Below, one piece after another: positions 1-9,854 of a DNA stretch of 64,000 bases. Location: contig OX377206.1 of NCBI GenBank assembly GCA_947396885.1, positions 51,381,631 to 51,445,630 on the forward strand. Reading direction: 5' to 3'. The notes under the pieces were generated by a model. That model worked only from the letters and a program-made list of their open reading frames with translations. It was not told the DNA's origin and did not search any database. The stretch is from Heligmosomoides polygyrus polygyrus. Taxonomy: Eukaryota > Nematoda > Chromadorea > Rhabditida > Heligmosomidae. Position numbers and translations under genes: made by a program. Position 1 is the stretch's first letter; each line of letters begins with the position of its first letter.

Positions 1-1250
1 GGATCAGCAGAACGCTGGACGAAGAACAGCCATGCGAGCAAGCAGGATTTCGGAGAGAATTCAGCACGATCGAGCACATACACAGCATTACGAAGCTCAT
101 CGAAGTATCACGAGAGCACAAGCTGCCGCTATGCCTTCGTTCATCGACCTAAAGAAGGCATTCGACTCCGTTGAGACTGGAGCGGTCTTCGAAGCCCTGC
201 TCACTCAAGGCATTCCTACTCAGTACACCAGAGTCCTTCGAGAGCTATGCAGTGGATTCACGACCAGGATCTCTCCATTCTACAACGACGTCGTCATCGA
301 CGTGAAGAGAGGGGTTCGGCAAGGGATACCATATCTCCGAAGCTCTTCAGCGCCACCCTTGAAAACGTCATGCGCGACCTAGAATGGGAAGACGCGGGAA
401 TGAAGGTGGACAGCCGGCAGCTGCACCATTTGCGCTTCGATGACAACATCGTGCTCATAACACCGAGCATCAGCCAGGCGGAGCGAATGCTGGCCGACTT
501 CGATCGTGTATATGGGAACGTTGGTCTGCAGCTGAATCTTGCGAAGAGTTTACAAATTTCTGATGCCCCATTCTCATTCAACGGAACGAACATCTTCGAA
601 TGCTCCAGATATGTGTATCTGGGTCGCCAAATCCCAACGACGCCAACGACCTAGCACCAGAGCTGAGCAGAAGGAAACGAGCGGCTTGGGGAGCTTTCAA
701 GAGCGTCGAAGAAGTCGTGAAGAAGACAAAGAACGTCCGATTCCGTGCCCACCTATCCTACTCCACTGTTCTTCCTGCTCCAACGTAAACCTCCGAAGAT
801 GAACTCGCGATCAGCGTCGCGGAGCGTTGAATCGACAGGACGATGCTCGGAGTGACACGACTCACGCAAGTGAGAGAAGGCTTCCGGAGTTCCGAGCTTC
901 GCCGACGTTCGATGTTCAGAGACGCTGTCGCATGGGCCAATTCGTCGAAAATGAGGTGGGCCGGCCACGTAATGCGATTCGCAGAACCCGCTGGACCAGA
1001 GCCATCACCGACTGGATTTCGCGGGATGTCAAAAGAACACCAGGACGCCCACCAACGCGTTGGTCGAACTTCTTCGTGAAAGCTTGGAACGGCCAACATG
1101 ACGCTCTTCGTGTCCCTCGAGCGAGGAGGGTTCATTCGACCACTCTGGCACGCGACAGGGACGAATGGAGACACTGCTGACGCCCGCTCGAGCAAGTCGA
1201 TGATCAACGGGACTACAGGCGACAGGCGACAGGTGATAGTCTCATGCTAT
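1..1250 (+). pseudogene. RTE-type non-LTR retrotransposon, 3' part, decayed (copy 1)
   Basis: Reverse transcriptase C-terminal half of an RTE LINE. It enters the window already inside the RT: positions 3-143 read in one frame (GFRREFST, ITKLIEVSREHKLP). The frame shifts near 130 to give FIDLKKAFDSVE (RT motif A). It shifts again near 330, where one G is lost relative to the copy at 28.5 kb, to give ISPKLFSATLENVM. The catalytic block that should read FADDIV reads FDDNIV, so the active site is gone. The frame stops at 654 and later pieces ([38 protein letters not shown]) lie in other frames. The end carries short CAGGCGACAGG-like repeats near 1215, like the 3' end of the second copy. This is a dead element, and orthology to the copy at 28.5-31.5 kb is clear throughout. 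Confidence 0.9.
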
Positions 1251-1339
1251 ATATAAATAAGTGTGTGTGTGCGCGTGCATCTTTCCGTCCAACACAACTG
1301 GAGTGGGGGCACGGCGTATTGGCGATGCTCATCGATTGA

Positions 1340-1635
1340 TGGCGATCGAAGGCGGCCCAAAACTTCAGCCCTGGAAGTAATCGAGGTCACTGAACCCGAA
1401 TATGAAGTTCGATTTTGAAGCCTCGATCGCCATCAATCGGTATTTATCAAATTATCGATTTTTTGTGGATCTCACTCAAGTGGCCCGAAACTTCAGCCCG
1501 GGTGGTAGTCGACGTCGCTAAACACGAATCTGAAGTTCGCTTTTTTGAAGCTTCAGTCTCCATCAATCGATTTTGATCAAATAATCGATTTTTTGCAGAT
1601 CTCTTTCAAACTTCAGCCCTGGTTTGAGGTCGCTG
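1340..1635. repeat. Diverged satellite monomers
   Basis: About two divergent copies of the monomer that forms the 9.4-14.2 kb array. Shared landmarks are CTTCAGCCC, CGCTGAACACGAATCTGAAG and CATCAATCGATATTGATCAAA followed by ATCGATTTTTTG. It shows that the satellite is also dispersed outside the main array. Confidence 0.75.
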
Positions 1636-2397
1636 AAGGGTAGCCGATGCATTTTTTTGCATTTATATTCTCCATAAGCATTTAATATCCTCGCCAGGTT
1701 ATAATGAAATGATGATCCTCTCAGCATTCAAAAATGTGGATGCTATGTTTTTCCGAGTAATATCTCTAGAATAGCAACCTCTCCTTATGACCCTTTTTAA
1801 CTTGCCCCACTCGACGTAGTTAAAGTATTCTTCCTGCAGAAACCATGACATAGATAGCAGCTGCAATTGGCGATGATATATTAATACTACGGCGAACCCG
1901 TTGAGAAGCTACCAGTGTGGCCGACAGCACTTTGTCTCATCACGGCGATCTATTTGATATGACATTTGTCTAGTTTGACTCCATGTGCATCATTCTATAT
2001 AATATCACTGCAGGGTTCTTCTATACTCGCTAATTATTCACGACCGATCTAATTTTGCTCTGGGGCTGATTTTTGCCCAGTTCCTCAATTATGAGGTGTG
2101 AATCACAAATACAGGTTTTAGGTTTACTTTGATCAAAAGAAAGAAAGTAATCAGCCACCAACTTGGTAGTGGATCAAGGTTCCAAGGGGATGCGACCTGC
2201 AAAGGCTACCTCACGCAGGCAGATCTGTGTCTCTACATCGCGGATCAGTATATAACCTGTATATCTGGTCAGACACCATGCAGAGATGCCGCCCTACAAA
2301 ATTGATGAGTTGGCAGCTCCACTACTTCAAAAGGGCTATTTTTACTATATATAATCGGGAGAAGCATGAGTCACTGTCCGACGACATGTTTGCACCC
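1636..2397. other. No recognised feature
   Basis: AT-rich sequence. I see no coding similarity, tandem repeat or structured element here; short ORFs are at chance level. Confidence 0.5.
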
Positions 2398-2489
2398 TTA
2401 TGTGAAGCCAATATTCACTCTTATGTGAAGCCAATATGCACTCTTATGTGAAGCCAATATGCACTCTTATGTGAAGCCGGCCGCGAACG
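2398..2489. repeat. 23-bp tandem repeat, four copies
   Basis: The unit TTATGTGAAGCCAATATGCA plus CTC repeats at 2398, 2421, 2444 and 2467 with one mismatch. The period is not a multiple of three, so it is not a coding repeat. Its last copy runs directly into the GC-rich array. Confidence 0.9.
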
Positions 2490-2790
2490 CCGTGTTGAAG
2501 CCCGCTGCGTACGTCCCGCTGAAGCCCACCGCGTTCGCTGCGTACGCCGCGCTGTAGCCCACCGCGTCCCTGCGTACGCCGCGCAGAAGCCCACCGCGCC
2601 CGCCGCGCCCACCACGCTGAAGCCCGCCACGTCCGCCGCGCTGAAGCCCATCGCGTCCGCTGCGTCTGCCGCGCAGAAGCCCACCGCGCCCGCCGCGCCC
2701 ACCACGCTGAAGCCCGCCACGTCCGCCGCGCTGAGGCCTGCCGCGTCCGCTGCGTCCGCCGCACTGAAGGCCCCCGCCACCGCGGGTGTT
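2490..2790. repeat. GC-rich 90-bp tandem repeat with shorter sub-repeats
   Basis: Blocks starting at 2581 and 2671 (GCGCAGAAGC), and at 2611 and 2701 (ACCACGCTGA), are offset by exactly 90 bp. Sub-repeats of the form CTGAAGCCCGCCACGTCCGC recur about every 30 bp. All three minus-strand frames are open here (Ala/Gly/Arg-rich), and one plus frame reads Lys-Pro-Thr-Ala-Ala repeats with a single stop at about 2555. Multi-frame openness is expected from GC-rich repeats, so I do not call a gene. A short Pro/Ala-rich structural protein exon on the plus strand cannot be excluded. Confidence 0.8.
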
Positions 2791-3318
2791 TACTCGTGAC
2801 GAAGCACGAACTGTCGACGGTGCATGTTGATCACATCTAAGATATTTACGCACCGACTGCCAAAGGGTTGCAAAGCAAAGAACACCCTACCAATTTTCAG
2901 CAGTGGACTAGGGCAAGCCAGCGAAGAAAGATTTGGGAGCCTGAGCTGGGTTCTGAATCGTAATCAACCACGTCGTGCGTCTCAATTTTCAGCCGTGGTT
3001 TGACCAGTTTTCTTAGCAATGTATGAACAAGAGGATAGTATCTTTGTCCAAAGTCACCTTCTCCCAATACCACCACATCTCGTGGCTTAAAGCAGGGCGA
3101 CAGGGCAGAAATGTCAGACATTTATTGAGCCTTGACGAGCTGCAATAATAGGATGTGTACACAGCCCTAGACGAAGCAGAAGTGCTGAAGGACATTCTCA
3201 TGAGTGCTATACAAGGATGTGGGTGGTACTCAGCAAAGCACCAATCAATCAGTAGTAGGCGCACGTTTCAACGTGTTCGACTTCGACGCCAGGGATGCTT
3301 CCTTACCCAGCATTGGTT
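2791..3318. other. No recognised feature
   Basis: Unique-looking sequence between two tandem arrays. Small ORFs are present on both strands without recognisable motifs. Confidence 0.4.
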
Positions 3319-3590
3319 GCCGGCGAAGTCGGCGACTGAGACTGGGTGAGGAAGCGTCCCTAGCTAGGTTTGGGATACGTTCCTAGCCCGCCATTCACGA
3401 AGCCGACAAGCCTGGCGTGGCCCGCACGTCCAGCGTCAGGCGCCGGCGAAGCCGGCGACCGACACTGGGTGGGGAAGCGTCCGTAGCTAGGTTTGGGATA
3501 CGTTCCTAGCCCGCCATTCACAAAGCCGACAAGCCTGGCGTGGCCCGCACGTCCAGCGTCAGGCGCCGGCGAAGCCGGCGACTGATGCTG
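3319..3590. repeat. 123-bp tandem repeat, 2.2 copies
   Basis: GCCGGCGAAG occurs at 3319, 3442 and 3565. The intervening sequence, including TAGGTTTGGGATACGTTCCT, is almost identical in the two full units. Each unit contains the small palindrome GCCGGCGAAGCCGGC. Confidence 0.92.
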
Positions 3591-3684
3591 GTTCTCTTAT
3601 AGTCCGACCATGACTCGACATCGATGTTTGTCCAGACTTCGCAGAATAGTTCCTATCATTTATCGAAGCTCGTAATTGTATTTG

Positions 3685-3930
3685 GTTTCTCCAGTGCCAA
3701 CCAAGTTTGCTATAAAATTATATATTATTACGGCCGACGTTTCGACTAGCTCGTCTTCTTCGAGGCCTGAAAGAAGCTTGAAACTTCTTCATACGCGAAG
3801 CCACTTGGGTCAGAAACACCGCGTCCTTGCTTAGTATCAGTCAGTCCCAGGAAAGTCAGGCAGAGGACCCAAATCTAGTGAGTAAACTCATCGATATTCC
3901 TCCAGCGCAGGAAGCTCAATTTAGTTGACC
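3685..3930 (-). repeat. Penelope-like element terminal repeat (left arm)
   Basis: Matches the reverse complement of about 5955-6205 over some 240 bp; shared blocks include ACCCAAGTGGCTTCGCG, GATACTAAGCAAGG and the GACGAGCTAGTCGAAACGTC core. It sits downstream of the minus-strand PLE frame. Penelope-like elements are known to carry terminal repeats in direct or inverted orientation, which fits this layout. Confidence 0.75.
3732..3767 (-). ncRNA. Hammerhead-ribozyme-like core (degenerate)
   Basis: On the minus strand: stem I strand GGCC, core TCGAAGA, a helix II region GAC...GTC, then GAAA, CGTC and the second stem I strand GGCC. The consensus core is CUGANGA...GAAA. Here C3 and U4 are substituted, so catalysis is unlikely. 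Helix III would be only AC/GU. Calling it hammerhead is inference from layout and from the known presence of such motifs in PLEs. Confidence 0.45.
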
Positions 3931-4261
3931 ACCATGGAGCGAGTGAGAAGCACCGAGCCGGTCAGTTATACTGCACAGTGCGCCGGAGGTTAAAATGCAC
4001 ATAGCAGTATATGCGAAACTCTCACATCTCGCACAATGGAATAAAAGGCGAGAACTCACTTGTAATTGAGATGCACTCGTTTCTGTTGTTCATGGATGGA
4101 TTTACTTCGCGAATCCAGAAAGTCTCGACAGCCTTTCTGGTTCAGATACAGTACTGTGCACCTTAAGCCAAAGTCAGCACCGAAGTGGGCTTCCCTTCTG
4201 TGCTTCCCAAGCGAAGTTACTAAGCTTTGCCTTCTCCAGCAAGGTGTTCCAACACGAATGG

Positions 4262-5750
4262 CTAACACGTCGTGAAAGGGTTAAACAGCTCATCCATTTC
4301 GGACTGAGTTGCTGTTACGACGCAGCAGTCGTCGATATATCGACAGTACATTATGGGAAGCCGTTCTATTACCGGTCGTTCAATCTTGCTCTTAGATAAT
4401 GCTTGGAGAGCAGCAACATTGTCTACATTGGTATACAAAGCAGTCTCATCAAACGATTCCATCACACAACCCGGTGGAAATCTGCAAGAACGCAAACGGC
4501 CCAGTAATTTTTCCATGTTCTCCAAGTGTGAGGGAACGAAGTTGAGGAGTTGACTAACGCTCTTGTTAAGAAACCAAGAGATCCGGTCGGTCGGTTTGCC
4601 CAAACAACTTATCATGGGCCGAATCTTGTATGTGGCTGCGTTCAACCAGCGTTTGCCTTCGTCAGATAGCTTATACGTTTTAATCAAGCTGTAGAATACA
4701 GGATATGTTGGCGTTGCTAGCGTCATCCTTGCAATAAAATGTCTATCTAAACTAGCTGATTTTGCTACCGATACCCAAAGCGCATTTAACTCGCGGCATT
4801 GCGAGTGAAATACTTTCTCCGACGTTTCACGATAAATACTGGTGTCGGAAAGGTGGAGCTCCGTGGTTTCTTTGTCCAAAGGCTGTGGACAAACCACGAA
4901 TTCACCTCCTTTATAGCTAACAGAAAGTCGCATTTCGCTACGCCTAATTTGGTCACGGGTTTGTCTTAAACCTTCCCATTGGTCCTTCGTCAGGTTCGTT
5001 GTTTTCTCCCACCGGAACGTACGGAAAATACGTAGAACCTCTGAAGAGAAAATGACATCGGCGTCCGAAAAGGCTGAGATTCCTTTTAAAATGACCTAGG
5101 AAAATGGATAGGTGTTAGTAGTCATTCGCCATGCGTTCGGAACCTCCCTTTGCTCTTGCTCTAAGTTGGTCTCTAAGCCTATCAACCCGCACACAACTTC
5201 ACGAAATGCAGCCGCACAGATGTTCTGCGTCATAGAAAGCTACGGGCCTACGCTGAGAAAATCCAGCGCTTCCGTAGAAAAGTGTGCACCGCAACCTACA
5301 GTGCCCTTTCCCTGATCTTCTGCTGTTATGGCGGTTCCGGTCTGAACTAATCGGTCCTCAGACGCCCGAGGAGTAGAAGTGGAAAGCTCGTTACCAGAAT
5401 GGCTTCTAATCCTTTCACTCCTAAGAAAGTTGAACTTCTCAAAAAAACTGGACTGGGTGGACTTTGTTCTCAACCGAACGGCATCACAGATGTCTTTCGA
5501 TCCGCTTTCAATCCCTCTCCAGATCTGTCCTCGAAGCAACCGGCAGCAGGATTCTTCTTTCTCTTTAATAGTGTGGAGTGTAATATATACTGCTTCCGTC
5601 TGATAGCGGCTCTCAGAAGCGACTTGTAGATAGCCGCGATTCTGGATGATCTTCCTGCGCGACTTGTAGATAGCCGCGACTCTGGATGATCTTCCTGCAT
5701 GCAGCATACTTCTCCCAGTTTCTTATTTTTGATGGATCGTGCCACTAAGC
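4262..5750 (-). pseudogene. Penelope-like element ORF, decayed, RT core deleted
   Basis: Same family as the intact frame at 61.8 kb. The N-terminal region (about 5240-5750) shows RGIESGSKDICDAV, parallel to RRIEGGSRSICDAI in the intact copy. The central piece (4262-4933) shows YKGGEFVVCP, YKIRPMISCLGKPTDRISWF, VMESFDETALYTNVDN (RT motif A) and YCRYIDDCCVV (YIDD catalytic motif). Between motif A and YIDD the whole segment that contains MGQRLAPTLAIAF in the intact copy is missing, so the palm domain is internally deleted. Several stops and frameshifts separate the N-terminal and central pieces (about 4934-5240). The sequence after YIDD is lost at 4262. Dead element flanked by inverted terminal repeats. 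Confidence 0.88.
5619..5700. repeat. 40-bp tandem duplication inside the PLE relic
   Basis: GACTTGTAGATAGCCGCGA occurs at 5621 and 5661 with the following TCTGGATGATCTTCCTGC also repeated. It is a secondary duplication within the decayed N-terminal coding region. Confidence 0.9.
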
Positions 5751-5867
5751 CGGCCGCTCTACAGCGCTGAAGGAAGATCAGCGACCGTCATGTGACGACA
5801 ACCTTCTGGCGGAGCGATAGAGCTTTCCTGACAAGGTGGAACAAATGCGGCGGTACGTCAGTTGGTA

Positions 5868-6255
5868 GACTTCAAGTTCGACGTTCTTGAAACCTAAGCA
5901 TTTTCTTATCATTTGTTTTCTCCTGTGTCAACCAGGTTTGATATAAAATTAAACCAGTTGAACCGGTCTTCCTGCGCTAGAGGAATATCGGTGAGTTTGC
6001 TCACTAGATTTGGATTTTCTGCCTGACTATCCTGGGACTGGTTGATACTAAGCAAGGGGAAGGGGAAGGGGACACGGCGTTTCTGACCCAAGTGGCTTCG
6101 CGGATGAAGAAGTTTCGAGCTTTTTTCAGGCCTTGAAGAAGACGAGCTAGTCGAAACGTCGGCCGTAGTAATACATAATTTTATAACAAACCTGGTGGAC
6201 ACAGGAGATAACAAATGATAAGAAAATGCTCAGGTTTCAAGAACGTCGAACTCTG
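5868..6255 (+). repeat. Penelope-like element terminal repeat (right arm) with palindromic ends
   Basis: Contains the inverted counterpart of 3685-3930. In addition its own ends are inverted copies of each other: 5868-5950 and 6253-6175 share CGACGTTCTTGAAACCT, GCATTTTCTTATCATTTGTT and CACCAGGTTTG. A partial terminal repeat in one orientation is therefore joined to a longer one in the opposite orientation. This resembles the composite terminal repeats described for Penelope elements. Confidence 0.75.
6129..6164 (+). ncRNA. Hammerhead-ribozyme-like core
   Basis: Stem I strand GGCC (6129-6132), core TTGAAGA (6133-6139, C3 to U), helix II with GAC...GTC, GAAA (6153-6156), CGTC (6157-6160) with C at the cleavage position, then GGCC (6161-6164). 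Stem I pairs perfectly. One core substitution makes activity doubtful. It is preceded by TTTTTTCAG, a possible splice acceptor also seen at the 61.7-kb copy. Confidence 0.5.
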
Positions 6256-7570
6256 CTCATACTGAGCCTGGTCATAATTGCAATATCTTTGAAAAATTTC
6301 CACTCGACCTCAATCTCATTTATTACTTGAGACAAGTCCTATAATGGAGTCCATATTCTTGCTGTACTGTAGTTGCAGTGACCTGTGCTGCCCTACCAAC
6401 CATGTACTTACCACACACAATAGCTGCTTCTCTCCTCTCACTACTCACACTAAAACAATGCAGGTCAGGCTTGATGTTCGAGAATCGAAGGGGGTCATAC
6501 TGAGACGTCGTTGTTTTTTTTTTGTTTGTTTTTTTTTTGGGAGGGGGTTAGGTTGCACCCTCTCTATTTGTTTTGTCAGAGGAGTTTTTTTTATATTTCT
6601 CGTTATGAAAAAATACCAAGCGATAGTAAGAAAGTAACCACCTGATTAGACGACCCTTCTTGTTCTTCCATTTATGTTCTAGTTCTTTGCAGAACACCTA
6701 AAAAATCGTAAGAAGAAACACACTAATAGTAGTGAATCACGAGTTGTCCAAGAATTGTTGGAAGATGAAATGCTGAGAAAAATAAAACAGCAAAAGCCTT
6801 GCAACAGCGCGTCAATTCCTATTCACAAACAAAATTAAATTGAATGTTTTATTATTCTCTACCTGCAGTCGTGAATCCTCCTGCCGCATTAAAGTTGGCC
6901 CACTAACATGATAACCTCGTCGTCCCTCTAAACGGAACCTGAACCATAACCGTAAATCAAACATCTTTAAAACTGACGATAAAATATACAGCTGATCGCA
7001 ACCACCGACGCAATTTCGTCCATTGCACACACATTCTCGCAAGAAAAGGCGACATTCATAGCCGTTGAGAACGAATTAGTCTGAGGTGCGGTAACGAAAA
7101 CACACACGTTGACAAACCTACACTGAAGAAGGAAATGTGTAGGCGTAATATATATAAATCAACCACTAATTGTAGAGATCCGCCTAATTCCGTATATTTC
7201 AATCAATCAACCAATTTATTATGCTGCATAAGACAGAAGTGAGATAGCATAAATTAGTAACACATACATACCAAGTTCTTCGTTATCAAGTAACAATTCT
7301 GAATATTACTAATTAGATAAAATAGCCTTAGACGCCATACACTTGAAGCACCGATACTTCGTTGGCAATGGATCAAGCTCGGCACCTACAAGGAGAGCCT
7401 CCAAACTGGGCTGAGCTTTCGTGATGCAATTTTTACAGGATGTAAGGTCTTGTCTGGGGAATCCAAAACCATAGTTACTTTTTTTTCGCAATGTTTCTCT
7501 GTGGTCGAAAAAAAGCGTGTGAACGCTGGAGCATGAAGTTCATGACGCCTTGCTGGCACCCAATCCACTA
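6256..7570. other. No recognised feature
   Basis: AT-rich, with T-runs near 6510-6600. No coding similarity seen on either strand. Confidence 0.45.
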
Positions 7571-7645
7571 TGTTCGGTAGCGTAGTGGTAGTGTTGTAGC
7601 TTCACAGGTGCATGGGCGTAGGTTCGATTCACCCTTGTACTAGAG
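7571..7645 (+). repeat. tRNA-like sequence (A and B boxes)
   Basis: A box TAGCGTAGTGG at 7578 and a consensus B box GGTTCGATTCA at 7621, 43 bp apart as in a tRNA. The acceptor ends do not pair well, so this is a tRNA-derived repeat or pol III promoter relic rather than a functional tRNA gene. Confidence 0.6.
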
Positions 7646-8510
7646 TTTTTACAGTTTGCAATTTATCGACAGCGGGACTTTTATCCCCATTTCCAACACA
7701 TTTTTAAACAAAAACACAGCAACAGATGTTGTTTACGTTCATCGAGCTCTTTGAAAGTTGAAAGGTGAGAATTCTGACTTCCAGGTTAGGATAGAGTACG
7801 ACGTTATTCAATCCCTTTTAGGATGCGTCACGCATTCGACTTCTATGGGATGTCTTGGAGGTGATTTGAATGCGTATTTGGCCATACAATGACTTGCGGT
7901 GACCAGCCGATGAACAAGTCAGCGCTTTATCCTTCCCAGACAAGTCTGGTAACAAATTCATCGACCTCGGAAGGATGGAAGGCTTGGTTGGCCCAGGCCG
8001 GAAATCCAAACTAGGAACCTGGTATCGGGTGCAGGTGACAGTCGCGGCCTCCTCCGACTGTGCCATATGCGCTCACTTTCAGGTTAATTAAGCAAAAATC
8101 TGATGCCAGATTCGTGATCAGCACCCCAAATAACCCCCACGCACAAAGTTTGGGCGAAATTGGTATATTGGACCTCACCACCCTCACTTACTCACACCTT
8201 CCTTCTCTAACCTGTCATAAGAAAACTGGGATCCAGAAACCGATGTCAAGTGGGTTCGTACGTTAGGTGTCTCCTTGAGTTACGGTAGCGCGCCGCCGCG
8301 GCCCTTACGTTAGCTTGGTGGGTTGTTGAGCCCGCCTCGAACGAGGTATAGCGGATGAACAGAGCAGACTATGCGCCTCGAAGCTGACTTTCTGTAGGTG
8401 GAGAGTGAAGACTTTACCCGTTTTGGTCTTTTCCTCTTTGATCTTCTAGTTTTCATATACTTTGGGACGCTGAGTGAGGGTTCGCTTTTATAATACATTT
8501 TGACGAAGGC
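7646..8510. repeat. Dispersed repeat (CAGCACCCCAAATAACCCC family) in otherwise unannotated sequence
   Basis: At 8094-8160 the motif AGATTCGTGATCAGCACCCC, then AAATAACCCC and AAAGTTTGGGCGAAAT, belongs to a family repeated at 24.72-24.87 kb, 25.1-25.2 kb (reverse), 41.4 kb and 56.5-56.85 kb. The rest of the interval shows no recognisable feature. Confidence 0.6.
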
Positions 8511-8714
8511 ATTAAACATCGAACTAACCACATCCACATGCTACTAAAGACTGCACTCAACTAACTAACTATAAAACAAGCAAAGGAAAGTAAATAGGAA
8601 AGTTGAAAAAACATTAAACATCGAACTAATCACATCCACATGCTACTAAAGACTGCACTCAACTAACTAACTATAAAACAAGCAAAGGAAAGTAAATAGG
8701 AAAGTTGAAAAAAG
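8511..8714. repeat. 102-bp tandem duplication
   Basis: ATTAAACATCGAACTAA starts at 8511 and 8613 and the copies are almost identical to their ends (AAAGTTGAAAAAA), with one clear mismatch (ACCAC/ATCAC). A young duplication or an assembly collapse boundary. Confidence 0.95.
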
Positions 8715-9430
8715 AGCATGGTTGAGCGAAACCTATGAATCCCTCGAAGACTAAGAAAGTGTAGAAAATCAAGGAACTTGATTTGTTGCATCTTTCATCA
8801 TTTATTCTTTGTAATCTCAGTCAGAGGCGGCTTGTGCTCAGACCCAAAATATGCACAAAAGAAATGAGAAAATGAGAGTTCTGCTCAACTCGATCAGCCT
8901 ACGGTAATCAGGTGTGTTGTTCAGCCTTCTTCAGTAGTGGGACACACCTAATGGTAACGCACCGAAAAACGTCGTAATCAACTGGTAGGAATAGCTAATA
9001 ACGTACCAACCTTCCTCAACAATTATGGAGTTTTGAAAAAAGCATGTAATCGAAACGCCCTGCTCACAAACTTAACATCTACGTCTCTATTCAACGCCCG
9101 TACAAAAAAAGACGTAATAGCATTGATATTTTACCTCCAGTGTAGCCCTCCACCGCTTAACGTATTCAATTGATTTCCACCTCAATGACCGCCCTTGTTT
9201 GACCATGAAGACCGGTGCGAAGCTCGCTCTAAGCCCAAATTCGAGTGAGGGTGATGAAGTCAGAAGCACCAATATCGCCCAAACTTTGTGCCTTGGGGGT
9301 TATCCGGAGTGCTCATCACGAACCAGGCATCAGTTTTTAAATTGCTTAACCTGGAAGTCAAAATTCTCACCTTTCCACTTTTTTAAGAGCTCGATGATCG
9401 CAGAAAAATTTTTGTGCCGCGTTTTTGGGG
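8715..9430. other. Mostly unannotated; one dispersed repeat copy
   Basis: 9255-9330 holds a reverse-orientation copy of the CAGCACCCCAAATAACCCC family (ATCGCCCAAACTTTGTGCC, GGGGGTTATCCGGAGTGCTC). Nothing else recognised. Confidence 0.45.
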
Positions 9431-9854
9431 TAGTCGCCGTCGCTAGACACGAATCTGAAGTTCGTTTTTAAAGCGTCGATCGCCATCAATCGATACTAAT
9501 CAAATTACGGGTCGCGAAAACAGCCGGAAATACCCAGACGTCTTTTACCTGCCTGAAAACATCACCCCGGAAGCAATCGAGGTCGCTGAACACGAAGTCT
9601 TCTACCTGGCTGGCTTCCCGCCTGGGAGCTTCACCCCGGGGCAATCAAGGTCGCTGAACACAAAAATGAAGTTCGTTTTTGAAGTATCGATCGCCGTCAA
9701 TCGATATTGATCAAATTATAGGTCGCGAAAATGGCGGAAAATACTCAGACTTATTCTACCTGCCTGAAGACTTCACCCCGGGGGTAATCGCAGTCGCTGC
9801 ACACGAAACTGAAGTTCGTTTTTGTAGTATCGATGGCCACCAATCAATACTTAT
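9430..9854. repeat. Satellite array, left part
   Basis: Monomers built from a conserved block (CGCTGAACACGAA, TGAAGTTCGTTTTTGAAGTA, TCGATCGCCATCAATCGATA, TTGATCAAATTACGGGTCGC, CCTGCCTGAA). Landmark spacings here are 211 and about 143 bp. The array is interrupted at 9854 by a LINE and resumes at 11366. Confidence 0.93.

Noticed and set aside
2421..2853. Three overlapping Ala/Arg/Gly-rich ORFs on the minus strand
   Set aside because: All three frames of a GC-rich tandem repeat are open; no frame shows independent evidence of coding.
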